Below, one piece after another: positions 1 through 11,473 of a stretch of DNA of 64,000 nucleotides. This stretch comes from Denticeps clupeoides. Lineage: Eukaryota > Chordata > Actinopteri > Clupeiformes > Denticipitidae. The stretch covers positions 9,764,046-9,828,045 of the forward strand of contig NC_041707.1 of the NCBI RefSeq assembly GCF_900700375.1, in the 5' to 3' direction. Within the stretch, counting starts at the first letter, position 1, and each line of letters begins with the position of its first letter. A model generated the notes under the pieces. That model had not been told where the DNA came from. It searched no databases and saw nothing but the letters and a program-made list of their open reading frames with translations. The translations under genes were made by a program, and so were the position numbers.

Positions 1-3000
1 ATTGTTGCTGACCAAGTACATGCCTTCATGCTATCCCTGATGGCAGTGCCCACTTTCAGCAGGTTAATGTGATCTGTAACACAGCAAAAATGGTTCAGGT
101 TTGGTTTGATGAACACAACAATGAGTTTGAGATGTTGACTTGACCTCCAATTCTCCAGAATGCAACCCATTTGAGCAATGTGCTTTAAATATCTGATCCA
201 TGGAGCCACCCCCTTGCAATTTACAGAATTTGATGGACTGGCTAACCTATGATTTTGTGTTATATACCTTCAGAAATATAGTGGAGTACATACCCTGATG
301 GTTTAAGGCTGGTTTGTTGGCAAAACCAAGGCAAAATACTCAAGATTAGGTGGGTAGTGATAATTTTATGATCGCTGATAACTACATAACTGTGTAAGAA
401 ATTCAAAAATTTCCCCAACATATTTAAACATTTGCTTTAAATGGAATACAGTCTACAATACAAGTCAAGGCAAGTCCACATATTTAGTCAACAGGGGTGT
501 TTTTATAAATCCTTATCATACTGCTGGAGGTGGTTTTGCTCTGTCTGCTAAATATTCTGTGTTGAACCTTTATTTAGCTCAGAAGCACCATCTGGCCACT
601 TCCAGTGTAAATACACTCATCTCAACATGATGGACCTTTCATGATTCCAGAGTAAATCAGATGAAGTGGAAAAACCTGCAGTGTACAGAGTGCAAGTGGA
701 GTACCCATTTCCCTGGAAAAACTGCTGCTCAATTTCAGGTTCTGAATTTTAGAGTCGTCAAGTGTAGGGAGGTATGTGTGGAATAGGATATTTGTTGAAA
801 TGGAAGCACTTATCTTCCTGCAATTGTGCTTTTCATTGTTGTCTAATCAACCAGCAAATGGGTGAACATCATAGAGCAGCTGAAGGCCTTTAGAAATTCT
901 GACAATTTCTAAACAACTCTATCAGCAGCACTGAATTATTGGTTTTCAAATGCACCAACTGATGGATAGCATAAAGTAGCACAAATATACAATACCAGTC
1001 AAAAATTTGGACACACCTACTCTGAGGAATCTATGGAGAATTAGATGGAAGTATGCTTGACGAATCAGTTTTTTCAGAGTTGCCTCTTTAGCTTCATGAC
1101 TGCTTTGTTCACTATTGACATCAGCTGCTCAGTGACCATGAAATAAAACACAAGTTTATGTAATAAACAAATACAATTGCAAGCAAATGTTCAATTGTAT
1201 TTGTTTATTACATAAACATGTGTTTTATTTCATGGTCATGTTCATCTATCTAGTAACACAACCTTCCTTACATTCCTAAGTACTATCATATTTACATTCC
1301 TAAATTGGTACCTATCTACCAAACAAATAAAACCTACCTACTTATTACGTATCTACCAATCCTACCTTCCATCTACCTACCTTCTTATGTAACACTCTTT
1401 GTATCTATTGTTCATGGAAGAAGATAAATACTCATTATAAATATTATAAAAATAATTAATAAACTGCTGGTAGCTCTTGCAACGTTTTTTACAATTTATT
1501 CCAGGCGAAATAATTTGTGTAAATCAGCCCTTGGAATGATGAAGCATGATGATGGTACTGGACATATGACACAGATAAAGGCCAATAACATGGCGCCAAC
1601 AGACCATTATCATGTGACATGAAATGCAGTTAGCAGCAATGACCTCCCAAGGACTTGACAAGGGATCTGTAACGATGGATGAGCTCACCAGTCAATCAAC
1701 CAAGTGTGAATATAATAAGCAGTATTTTTGAGGAGTAAGAGGCAAGTTTCACTTGGGGGCATGGAGGGAAATAAGAAACCCTACAATTGGATTATACTGA
1801 TTGACCTACCGGACTCACTACAATCAGTTGTGATTAAACAACAATGGGGTGTTGAGAAAGGCCAGATATAATGTGCATAAACTTAAAACAAAACATAACT
1901 GAATTGAACTGTACATTTAAACATTTTTTAAAAACAGACAAATTGAACTTAAACTTAATCTAATCTTAATCCAATTTTAACAAATTTGTTCTAAAGATAT
2001 CTTTTCTTACAATGGGTTAGACAGAACATATTTGATTAAGTGGATCATGTTTTGATCATGTGACTTTTTTCTGTCATTTGTAGTAAATGATTTTTAAGGT
2101 GTGGCTCAGCCCTGCAGAGACCCTCAGCTTTATACATCATATTATAACATTTCTTCATAGAATATCAAAATGTCCAAAATGACCTAAATAATTTGATATC
2201 TGAATACAGTTGGGTTAGGTTGTCATTGAACATTCATCTTAGTGATTTGTTTGTTATAAACTGCAGAAATATTGGTGTTAATTAATGGGAAATTTTCCAG
2301 TGCAGTCCAGCCCAGTCCTACTAATAGCTGTAATATGTTTATCTCTCAACCAGACAGCTGTAAATGGTGCAGGAAGTCTAATGGTGCAGGGACTGCAGTG
2401 CTTTCCATTGCTCTGAATTGCATTGACTGATTCTTACAGTCGACATCAAACCAACACCCTTCCTAGTAAATGCAGACACAGATGTTCATGCTTACAGTTT
2501 ATCCAAGAGTATGGGGCTATGCAAATTTGAAATTATTTGTGGCTTTGTTTGTTTTATTGTAAGACATATTTCATATTCCTGAACATGCAACTGCATGTTT
2601 TTCATCTTGGTTAAACCAGGCAGCTATTTATTTAGAAATCTCTTTTACTTCCCAGTTGTTTCCAGTTATAGAACAGGGTGTGCAAGGTTTCGCTAAGGTG
2701 TCTTCAATCTCTTCTAAGTGCCTATTGTCATGAACAACAATCACAGGATAGCAAATAGCTCAGGCATTTTTTTTGTAAACAATTTCATACTCAGCATCAT
2801 AGCATCACATGGATAAAAAAAATGAGGCCATGACTTCTCAAATATTTTCCAAACAGTTATGAATTATAAAAGTCAGATAATAAGACACCTACCATGTTGA
2901 GCCAATGTGATTGTGTAAGTGCTTGCCCGCATGTGTTTCTGGTTAAATGCGCTCACCAACTGCAGTAGGACACATGACGGAAAAGCAAAAGCGGCAGACG

Positions 3001-3850
3001 GAGAGAGAGAGAGTCAGAGAGGGGGAGGTTATGCACTGACATCACTTAAAAAGGGCCATACCAGCAACTTAAGGTTTTCAGTAAATGCTTTCTGGTCAGT
3101 GTGGAGTACCAGGACTTGGGACCCAGGAGAAAACTCGCTTGGATTTTTAAATCATTTTATTCAACAAGGTAGGAAGAGCAGTGAACTAATGAAAGAAAGC
3201 TCGTCTGTGTTGTTTTATACAATGAATGTGTAAATCAATTCTTAATTTTGGATTTTATTACTTTTTGAATGTTACAATATATACCATAGTGGTTTACAGT
3301 GTCATACAGCTGTGATTTGTATAAACTAAATGTTAATAAATGTAATAACATATGTGTAGAAGAACCTTCTTACATAATTATTTTATAGCACAGGTAAGAT
3401 ATTTTATATGTACTCTTGGATTGATGTCATATTACACTGAACTTTTCCAGTCCAGAATAAGACTACTCCTAAGTCATGGGACTATTTAATATTGTGACAA
3501 AATCTGTTGTAAAGGAACTATCCTGTTACAGTTCTATAATACCATATCTTTATAATGGTATTATAATTTTAGTTTTAATTGTTTAAGAAATAAATAATTG
3601 ATATACTGAGTTATTTCCATTCCTTGGTGAGCCTTATCGATCTATTCATCTATATACAACAATATTTTTTAGAGCTTTTTAATATTAAAAGATGGGAACG
3701 CAGCCAGGGAACACATACACATCTCAGACAGGCTTTTTCTAAACCAAAGTTGAAAATCAAAGGATCTTTGAACTTTTTTGCATGATAACCCCTGCATGTT
3801 TCATCCTGATGGACATACACAGCTACAATGAAACAAATATCTCTTGACAG
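1..3850. other. AT-rich intergenic DNA upstream of the bradykinin receptor cluster
   Basis: No convincing protein-coding exon is visible. The stretch holds a transposon-like fragment with a long hairpin at about 990-1240 (listed separately), a degenerate pyrimidine-rich CTAC/CTTC low-complexity run at about 1250-1390, and otherwise unremarkable AT-rich sequence. A possible 5' UTR exon of the first receptor could end near 3168, where CAACAAG is followed by a GTAGGA donor. This is only a guess. Confidence 0.5.
990..1240. mobile_element. Tc1-like terminal fragment / MITE-like element with a 46-bp-arm hairpin
   Basis: At about 990 the sequence reads CAGTCAAAAATTTGGACACACC, which resembles terminal inverted repeats of fish Tc1-like transposons (recalled, not searched). 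It runs into a near-perfect inverted repeat. The arms are 1134-1179 and 1192-1237, each 46 nt with one mismatch, around a 12-nt loop. No transposase coding is present, so it is either a non-autonomous relative or a remnant. Confidence 0.5.
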
Positions 3851-3858
3851 CTCCCAAC

Positions 3859-4929
3859 ATGGACTCCATCTTCACAACAGCTCCACCATCAGTTCTGCCC
3901 ATAACTGATCCCAACAACACCTGGAGAAAGACCAACACCAGTCTTTGTCCGTACTCTGAAGCATGGGACTGGTTATACACCATGCAGCCGACCTATATGT
4001 TTATTATTTGTGTCCTGGGCATCATTGGCAACATCTTTGTCCTGGTGGTGTTTTGCCTGCATAAGAAACCCTGCACTGTGGCAGAAATCTACCTCAGCAA
4101 CCTTGCGGTGGCAGACCTCATTCTACTGTCCTGCCTTCCATTCTGGGCCATCAATATTGCAAACGAGTTCAACTGGCAGTTTGGTGAGGCGCTGTGCCGC
4201 CTCGTCAACACAGGAATTAAGATTAACATGTATGGCAGCATTTACTCCCTGGTCCTGGTCAGCGCTGATCGGTATGTGGCGTTGGTGCACACCATGTCCC
4301 ATGGGAGGATGCGGCGACCATTTTACGCTAAATTAAGCTGCATGGCTGTCTGGGGCCTGGCGATCCTCCTTAGCATCCCAACGCTCACCTTCCGACACGT
4401 TCACCATGTCCCTGAGTTCGACGTGACTGCCTGTCTTTTGGACTACCCTAGCCTCGCATCGGAGCTGACATGTGACCTGATGCTCATCTTGTTTGGCTTC
4501 ATTATTCCCCTGTCTGTCATCACCTTCTGCACCTACCGGATCTGTCTGGCCCTTCAAGGCCAGGCACTGGACAGGTTCAATGCACAGAACACAGAAAAGA
4601 AGGCCACGGTGCTGGTGCTGGTCGTGCTGCTGGTTTTTCTTCTGTGCTGGATACCCTTCCATCTGGTGACGTTTCTGGATGTCCTTGCACGTCTTGAAGT
4701 CTTGACTGGATGCGTTCTAGAGACTGGCCTGGAAATCTGCAATCAGTTCTTCACCTACCTTGCCCTTAGCAACAGTGTGCTCAATCCCATACTCTATGTG
4801 ATTGTGGGAAAGAATTTTAGGAAGAAGGTCATTGAGCTGGTGAAGCAGTTCACTCTACAAAGGAGAATGACCAGTGGCTCTACAAAATCTCAGTTCTCAT
4901 CAACTTTGAAAACGTTTGCCTCAAACTGA
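3859..4929 (+). CDS. bdkrb2: B2-type bradykinin receptor, first tandem copy
   Basis: Seven-transmembrane Gq-type receptor for kinins, acting at the plasma membrane. It encodes 356 aa from the ATG at 3859. The open frame reaches slightly further up, but TTGACAG just before looks like a splice acceptor, so the coding exon probably starts at 3851 with a short 5' UTR; the human gene likewise carries nearly all coding sequence in one exon. Visible marks: N-terminal sequons (NNT, NTS), GN in TM1, NLAVADL in TM2, ADRY at the end of TM3, CWIP in TM6 and NPILY in TM7. FCLHK followed by CTVAEIYL, and the KATVLVLVVLL stretch, match human B2 closely. The tail is rich in Ser/Thr. It sits 1.5 kb before a diverged paralogue. 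Family assignment is firm; orthology to one fish bdkrb2 name is inferred. Confidence 0.9.
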   Translation: MDSIFTTAPPSVLPITDPNNTWRKTNTSLCPYSEAWDWLYTMQPTYMFIICVLGIIGNIFVLVVFCLHKKPCTVAEIYLSNLAVADLILLSCLPFWAINIANEFNWQFGEALCRLVNTGIKINMYGSIYSLVLVSADRYVALVHTMSHGRMRRPFYAKLSCMAVWGLAILLSIPTLTFRHVHHVPEFDVTACLLDYPSLASELTCDLMLILFGFIIPLSVITFCTYRICLALQGQALDRFNAQNTEKKATVLVLVVLLVFLLCWIPFHLVTFLDVLARLEVLTGCVLETGLEICNQFFTYLALSNSVLNPILYVIVGKNFRKKVIELVKQFTLQRRMTSGSTKSQFSSTLKTFASN

Positions 4930-6419
4930 AAAGAGAAGAAGAGCAAACAGGCTCAATGCCCAGTTTTGTTCTAGCTGAATTTAAAGCAACCTGACTATAC
5001 TTAAACTATAACTGGCCTATTATTTTATGACCATTTTCTTACAGTATTGCTATTTATTTTTTTTATTCAGTTTGATATGTATATATAACTTAAAATTTAA
5101 AATCGCAATTTAAGACAATTATATTATTTTGTCTTCTTTTTACAATTACTGTTATGGTCATAGTAACCTAAGTGCTGCTACATAGCGAATTTTTCTGTAA
5201 AATTGTATTGTTTGCTCTGTTTTTATTTTACTGTTTTGCTAAACAACAACAAAAAAAAATCTGCAAAATATTTGTAATATTGTGCATATTCTGTATTATA
5301 CATTATATATTCCCCCTTTCATAAAGAAATGCCATTTGGTGCTGTCAAAACTTCCTCAACCATTGAGTGAGTCTGGGAAAAACATTTGAGCCTTTTTTTC
5401 CCTTAATTTATTTAAGGCACCACATACTTTTCAGTTGTGACTTTTTATTGCGTCCTGAACATTAAAGTGACCTGTCTTAGTTCCAACTTTTTGGTCAGAC
5501 GCTCTTCAGACTTAGTGACACACCCCATTGCTAAACAGGAAACCATTGCGTGCTAGGTCAGACGTGTTTATTATTTCAGTCAACAGTCTTCCATCAAGCA
5601 ATGTTTCTATGGCAGTAAAACACAAATAAATATCCTTAATACTTAATATCCTTTTCCATATGCATCACCAAAACAAGAATAATTACACATTTTTATTGTT
5701 CAATGAGATGTGCTGCATTGGTTGAGATTGGAAATTTTGAAAATATCTTAATTTCCACTTGCAAATAAAAACATTTGACGTTTTATTTTCAGAATGCAAA
5801 TGAAAACATTTATCTTGATAAAAATGTCATGCATGCATCATTCCTGCTTATGTAACTTATGAATATAGGATGTCTGTGTATAATCATTCATATTATTATT
5901 ATTATTAGTAGCAGTAGTCCTAATAGCCTTTAACAACCAATTCAAGATGTCCCAAGCATTGAAATTCAAAACAGGATGATCAGAAAGGTAAAGGATGTCT
6001 TGTTCTTGTCATATGTGTCTATACTAAAAATTCTACATTAAATATGTAATAATAATAAAACAAAATGTAATAATCTTGGATGAATTGCCGGTCAAGACGC
6101 ACACATTTGATTTCCTCTGGCATGGTGGGCTGGTTGACGTAGAAATTTCGCAGTTCCAGTGAAAACGTCTCCTTTGGCAGGCACAGTGGGTGAGTTTCAT
6201 AAAGAGTGAACATCAGAGACGGTGCGTCTGTTTATCTAACTCTCTCCACAAATCACCCAGCCACTTTGTTTGGAAAGCTGATGTGGGTTCTGCTGGCAAG
6301 CGGTCACCCGCCAGCAAATACCTTTTAGTTGCAAACCTTAGCTTCTGCGTACTTATTAACACAGACATGAGGTGTAGTTTAATATGTGTTTAATATTTCT
6401 GTTTTGAGACAGCTTTCCC
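4930..6419. other. Spacer between the two B2-type receptors
   Basis: AT-rich 3' UTR and spacer. AATAAA-type signals occur downstream of the first receptor, for example around 5763. No other coding exon or recognisable repeat is visible. A TTTTGAGACAG acceptor ends just before the next ATG, so a non-coding first exon of the second receptor may lie in this interval. Confidence 0.5.
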
Positions 6420-7466
6420 ATGGTGTCGAACGCAACGGAACTAGCAGTGGTGGGCGTTAACCTCAAGGGAGAGAGTGCGTGCAACCACACAGAAGCATGG
6501 GAATGGGTTTACGCCATGCAGCCAGCTTACATGCTGGTCATCTGCGTGCTGGGGATGGCGGGCAACGCCTTTGTCCTCTGCGTGTTTTGCCTTCAGAGGA
6601 AGCATTGCACAGTAGCTGACATCTACCTGGGGAACCTGGCTGCTGCCGACCTGCTCATGGTGTGCTGCCTGCCCTTCTGGGTCGTCACAGTCATCCGTAA
6701 ATTCCAGTGGTCTTACGGGACGCTCATGTGCCGGCTGGTCAACCTTGTCATTGGCATGAACTACTACTGTAGCGTGTTGTTCCTGACGCTGGTGAGCGTG
6801 GATCGCTACTTTGTTCTGGCCAGGCCTTTCTCTCTGGGGTGGCAGAGAGACGCGTTCACGGCCTGGGTGATCTGCGGCATCATCTGGTTCGTAGGTGCTC
6901 TCCTCAGCCTGCCCGCCCTGCTCTTCCGCTCGGTGGACTTCTTCCCTGAGTACGGGGTGGAGGCATGCTACCTGGCCTATCCCCACGATGGCTGGAGGAT
7001 TCGATACAATGTGACCGTGAACATCATGGGCTTCATGGTCCCGGTGCCTGTGGTGTCCTACTGTAGCTACCATATCATCTCCATCCTCTGCAACGAGAAG
7101 GTGAAACGCAGCGTGTCCAGCCGGACGGAGAAGAAGGCTGCTTTTCTGGTTCTCATAGTTCTCGCCACCTTCATTCTGTTCTGGCTTCCCTATCAAATAG
7201 CGATCTTTCTGGACACCTTGTATCATTACCAGGTTATTTCTGGATGTCTCCTGGCTCACGGACTTGACATAACCACCCAGCTGTCAACCTACCTTGGCTA
7301 CAGCAACAGCACAATAAATCCCTTCCTTTACGTGATTGCGGGCAAGCACTTCAGGCAGAGAGCAGAGGGAATGTTCCGGAAGATCTACAGCTGTAGTAAG
7401 AGGCAGGCCATTCCTGCTGCCACCTCATCCTTCAGCAGCAGATACACCGAGTGCAGCCGCATGTGA
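6420..7466 (+). CDS. B2-like bradykinin receptor, second diverged copy
   Basis: Encodes a 348-aa seven-transmembrane receptor, starting at an ATG preceded by a likely splice acceptor (GAGACAG) and CCC. N-terminal sequons are NAT at residue 4 and NHT near residue 19. It shares the EAW-W-Y-MQP motif before TM1, CTVADIYLGNLAAADLL in TM2, VDRY in TM3 and NPFLY in TM7 with the upstream copy and with human B2. The kinin receptor family is therefore clear. It departs from the family at TM6, where CWxP is FWLP (F254). ICL2 is also quite different (LARPFSLGWQRD). It may have changed ligand or G-protein preference; this is inference. Codon use is more GC-rich than in the neighbouring copy. An antisense open frame of 272 codons over it is a shadow. 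Confidence 0.85.
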   Translation: MVSNATELAVVGVNLKGESACNHTEAWEWVYAMQPAYMLVICVLGMAGNAFVLCVFCLQRKHCTVADIYLGNLAAADLLMVCCLPFWVVTVIRKFQWSYGTLMCRLVNLVIGMNYYCSVLFLTLVSVDRYFVLARPFSLGWQRDAFTAWVICGIIWFVGALLSLPALLFRSVDFFPEYGVEACYLAYPHDGWRIRYNVTVNIMGFMVPVPVVSYCSYHIISILCNEKVKRSVSSRTEKKAAFLVLIVLATFILFWLPYQIAIFLDTLYHYQVISGCLLAHGLDITTQLSTYLGYSNSTINPFLYVIAGKHFRQRAEGMFRKIYSCSKRQAIPAATSSFSSRYTECSRM

Positions 7467-8422
7467 GCCAGCATGTGTGATATGAGAGCGCCTCCTACTG
7501 TTCCCCGGCTGCTATTGCTCAGTCACATCACTGTCACTGCTTCTCTGTGGCTGTAATGTGTCTGCAGTGTCATCGTAATGGAAATATTTATTCTCTAAAA
7601 ATGTTATAATTAACTGTCTTCTGTGCAAAATTAGTATAAAATGACCAAATGTGAAATGAATGTACACTGTATAAGCTCATAAACACTGCCCTCAGTTATT
7701 AGCATCTATAAATTCACAGGTCAACTGACAGTTTTAGGTTTCTTGTCAGGTACAAGAATGGTAATTAATAAACAAAGGAAATAGTGTATTGAAAATATTT
7801 GACTATTTGTATGTATACATGTGGACTACTCAGATTATATAACATTTTGATTAGATGAAGGGTTTTTGTGTAGAAAAGATGTTATATTTGTGTAGTTGAA
7901 AAAAAAATGGCTTGTTTCCATTGGACAAACTAATCCATTAAATTTCTCCACTTTGAATTATATTTAATCTATCCTTAATTGTTACATTATGATTTTATGA
8001 CTTTTTGCCATGTTATGTTGCTGCATGTAGAATCTTAATTTTATAAGTGCTGTTTTATTGTGATTCTAATAAATGTGCAGTCTATCCGGGCTAACAACAT
8101 TTAACGTCAGCTGTCTCAGTCAGGAAGTCTTTTGAAACATCAGCATCAGCAGGTCCACCTTCATTTAGAGCTGTTTTCAAAACCAGAAATCCAATTATTT
8201 CCCATTAAGACAAGCAACGGCACCAACTTAAAGAATGGTGATAGTCTGTTTTTCTTAGCACTTAATAGAAAAGGTCATCAGATATGCAACTCTTCAAAGG
8301 TGTCCAATTACACCGTGTCAGGACCAGGAGGGACCATGCAGCACTCTGGACATTATCAGGGGGAATATGCTAGTAGGAATATTTTATTTTTATTCCTAAA
8401 AGCAAAGGCATTGATTATTAAT

Positions 8423-8967
8423 AGTGTTGGGCAGATTACTTTGAAAAATTATTTGTTCTTTTTAACAATTACCCTTTTTAACAATTGCCCTGTTTAAAGT
8501 ATAAGTGTAAGTGTAGTAATTTCCATTACTTTATGAAAGTAACTAATTATATTTGATTCAATTTAAATGATCAATTAATATTAACTGTTAACCATTTAGA
8601 AAATTTTAAATGCCTTATATAGCAGTGCTAAACATTTACACTCTTTTAAACAGCAGTCCTGTCACGTTAAATTAAACTATAATCAAGTTATAATCACTGC
8701 TATTATTTATCCATATTTCTATTGGCTGCACCACAATGTGTCACATAAAAAAGCACTATATTTCAATAATTTTATATTTTATTTGGAGTGCATCGTATTT
8801 CTTTTTTTGACATCCTTTACTTTATAATGGCAAACACTGACTTTAACCTTTTACTGGTGACACAGACAGTCCAGCTAATACATCCAAGCAGACAGAATAA
8901 CTTAATTTCACATTTTCCTCTATTAACTGTAATGGATAACAATTACAATTCGTTACTCCCCAACACT
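8423..8967. mobile_element. Non-autonomous DNA transposon-like element with short inverted ends
   Basis: The left end reads AGTGTTGGGCAGATTAC. The right end reads GTTACTCCCCAACACT, whose reverse complement is AGTGTTGGGGAGTAAC. The roughly 12-15 bp ends are therefore inverted copies with few mismatches. The 545-bp body is AT-rich with no transposase. Ends of this kind are common in fish non-autonomous DNA elements. I cannot name the superfamily with confidence. Confidence 0.55.
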
Positions 8968-10036
8968 GAGTATTAACTTTAACTTTAAATTTTTTAATGG
9001 TTTAGCGCCCCCTGGTGGTCACCCATCTCCTGCAATTGCAATTGTCTGTGCGTTCTGAAAAAAAGGTCCTCCTAAAGTATTCCAGTGAAATGATATAGAT
9101 GTTTTATGAGTATCATAAGAATATATTCCTGTGAGAAAAGGCTTATAAGGCTTTAACAGCACCAGCATTGTGCTTGTGCTTGAGTACAGTGAAGAAATGT
9201 CAATTGTTCCGTAGCTTATGAAAACCAACAAGTTTCATCGGTTCCAACATGTTTGTGTTGGTGTAGGAGATCATGACAGCAAAAGGGATTAGGTATTTGA
9301 ATTTTATGCAGCGAGGCCCACACAAGTAATGAAGTGATGAAGCAGAAGGTCCGCACGATATCAACAGACTTTGAGTAATTGCTGATGATAATTTGAAAAG
9401 TAAATCTCATTCTTGCCTCAAGGAAAAACACTCAACAAGCATCCTACCTCCAGGCGCTGAAAGGCACGGCTCCTCCAGTGTGTACGTTAGCTCTCCTCTG
9501 TGTCCAGCGGGATGATAAGTCTCAGCTATAAACAAGCTGAGTCTGCCTGGCCGGGAATATGTGAAGGAATGTTACATTATGTTTACAGAGCTGCAGAATG
9601 ACTTTCCCTCCCAGTCACATTTCTTCTGCACAACCGAAGAACCTTCAAACCGACTGTGGCTTCTGTCCCGCTGTAACGTTACAGCCTTTACTACAAGGTA
9701 CAGGTGTTCATTTTAAATTTTTAAATTGCATTGTTTAATTGTATTGTTAATATGAAAAATTAATACATTTTCATCTATTATGTAAGAGGGATTTTAATAA
9801 CTTTGAATAGTATTGTGCATTATGTAGTAGGTCAGTCAACTGTCGTGCATCCTGATATATTTCTGGTGTTCAATGTTTAAGTGATTAAAAAAGAAAACTA
9901 ATACCATGAAATGTTTACACAGTTACACATGAAATAAAATTTCATTATTTTAATTATTTACCTCCACATTATCAGAATCAAGTGTCAATGCAAATTTTTT
10001 AAATGTACAGTTATTGTTTAGAACTATTTGCAAATA

Positions 10037-10237
10037 GGGGTGGTAGTAGCCTAGTGGGTAACACACTTGCATATGAACCAGAAGACCCGGGTTCAAATCC
10101 CACTTACTACCATTGTGTCCCTGAGCAAGACACTTAACCCTAAGTTGCTCCACGGGGGGACTGTCCCTGCAACTACTGACTGTAAGTCGCTCTGGATAAG
10201 TGCGTCTGATAAATGCTGTAAACGTAAATGTAAATGC
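10037..10237 (+). repeat. tRNA-derived SINE (V-SINE/HE1-like), copy 1
   Basis: The head has tRNA-like A-box sequence (GTAGCCTAGTGGGTAAC) and B-box sequence (GGTTCAAATCC). The body carries the fish SINE core (TGTAAGTCGCTCTGGATAAG) followed by ATAAATGCTGTAAA and a TAAATG-rich tail. Further copies of the same family are at 12661, 30668, 31384 and 46135 in this window. The family name is from memory. Confidence 0.8.
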
Positions 10238-10420
10238 AAAACTCAAAATAGACTATATATAAAAAAGGAACTGTTTGATTTTAAAAAATCGATCACTATG
10301 TAAATGTAGATGTAAATATACAGTAAGTGCACTAAATTATTCTTGCCCACATTATTCCTTTATTTTGAATGATATGTCTATAACACTAGATTTAATAATT
10401 CTCTCTTTTGACAACAGAAC

Positions 10421-11473
10421 ATGGATCAGTACCAGTCCCGAAATAGCAGTGATTCCTCCTCTGCTTCCGGAACAAACAACAGCGCTGACCTGGATCTTGT
10501 TCACACTATTGTGCCACCTTATATCTTCATCCTCTGCACTACAGGGATCATTGGGAATGCCTTTGTCCTCCTGGTTTTCCTGCTACAGAGGGGCAAATGG
10601 AGCGTCCCTGAGATCTACCTGGGCAACCTGGCCCTTGCTGACCTCATAATGCTCTCCCTGCTTCCATTCTGGGCCATAAACATCATGAACAACTATGAGT
10701 GGCCATTTGGGAATTTCATGTGTGCAACAGTCAGCCTCTCGATCACCATCAACATGTACACCAGCATATTTCTGCTGGCAATGATCAGCGTGGACCGCTT
10801 CCTGGCTCTGGTGCAGACCATGAAAGCAAGGTGGCTGAGGAGGACTCGTTATGCCAAGGCCATTTGTGTTTCCCTGTGGATCTCGGGAATCATCATGTGT
10901 TTGCCCATCTTGCCTTACAGAAAGGTCAAATATGACCATGACTACAACATCATGTCGTGCATTCTTGATTTTCCCAACATCAGTTGGAGGATAGCCCATC
11001 ACATGCTGCTGAACCTGATGGGCTTTCTACTGCCCTTTTTCATCATTCTCTTCTGCAGCTGCAACATAGCAAAGTCCCTGAGGGTGAGGAGGGACAAGAT
11101 CAGGATTTCAGACAGAAGCGACTACAAGGCCACCGTGCTGGTGTATGCTGTGACATTGCTTTTTCTCATCTGCTGGGGCCCTTTCCACCTGTTTACTTTC
11201 CTGGAACTTCTCTGTGATTTCAACATGCTGGACAGCGGACAATGGGCATACGCTCTAGACATCGGCAACCAGTTTTCTACATACTTCGCCTTTCTCAACA
11301 GCAGTCTGAATCCAGTGCTGTATGTGTGCTCTGGCCAGTACTTCCGCAGGAAGATTAGCGAGATCTATCGGAGGAGAAAGCACTCGAGAGCCTCTGACGT
11401 TACCACCATGCAGCGATCAGTTCTCACAACTTACCTGCTGAGGACTGAGCAAATAAAACCTGTAGTCATATAA
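10421..11473 (+). CDS. bdkrb1: B1-type bradykinin receptor
   Basis: Encodes a 350-aa seven-transmembrane receptor of the kinin family, in the usual vertebrate order downstream of B2. CTCTTTTGACAACAG just before AACATGG looks like a splice acceptor that fixes the ATG. B1-type marks are FPFWAxNI-like residues after TM2 (LPFWAINI), PFHLFTFLELL in TM6 and FAFLNSSLNPVLYV in TM7, close to the human B1 wording. The TM3 motif is DRF (D125-R126-F127) instead of DRY. The N-terminus has an NSS sequon. The C-tail is basic, with RRRKHSR, and ends in VVI. B1 receptors are normally activated by des-Arg kinins; that ligand is inferred from the family. Confidence 0.88.
   Translation: MDQYQSRNSSDSSSASGTNNSADLDLVHTIVPPYIFILCTTGIIGNAFVLLVFLLQRGKWSVPEIYLGNLALADLIMLSLLPFWAINIMNNYEWPFGNFMCATVSLSITINMYTSIFLLAMISVDRFLALVQTMKARWLRRTRYAKAICVSLWISGIIMCLPILPYRKVKYDHDYNIMSCILDFPNISWRIAHHMLLNLMGFLLPFFIILFCSCNIAKSLRVRRDKIRISDRSDYKATVLVYAVTLLFLICWGPFHLFTFLELLCDFNMLDSGQWAYALDIGNQFSTYFAFLNSSLNPVLYVCSGQYFRRKISEIYRRRKHSRASDVTTMQRSVLTTYLLRTEQIKPVVI

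Larger units (their letters stand above)
7467..10420. other. Spacer between the second B2-like and the B1-type receptor
   Basis: A polyadenylation signal AATAAA at 8068-8073 probably ends the second receptor transcript. The interval also holds a 545-bp non-autonomous element (8423-8967) and a SINE (10037-10237). A moderately GC-rich patch at 9450-9697, ending at a CTACAAG/GTACAG donor, could be the non-coding first exon of the B1-type gene. Open frames here have no recognisable protein similarity. Confidence 0.45.

Noticed and set aside
2919-3233. 104-codon + strand frame upstream of the first receptor
   Set aside because: Low-complexity parts, no recognisable similarity, and a possible 5' UTR exon in the same place. 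Not supported as a gene.
6441-7259. 272-codon open frame on the - strand over the second B2-like receptor
   Set aside because: It is an antisense shadow of a GC-rich GPCR coding exon. It has no protein-like motif order of its own and no splice or promoter context.
10037-10110. A functional tRNA gene in the SINE heads
   Set aside because: The A and B boxes are present but the sequence does not fold as a tRNA cloverleaf by eye and is followed by the SINE core and tail.
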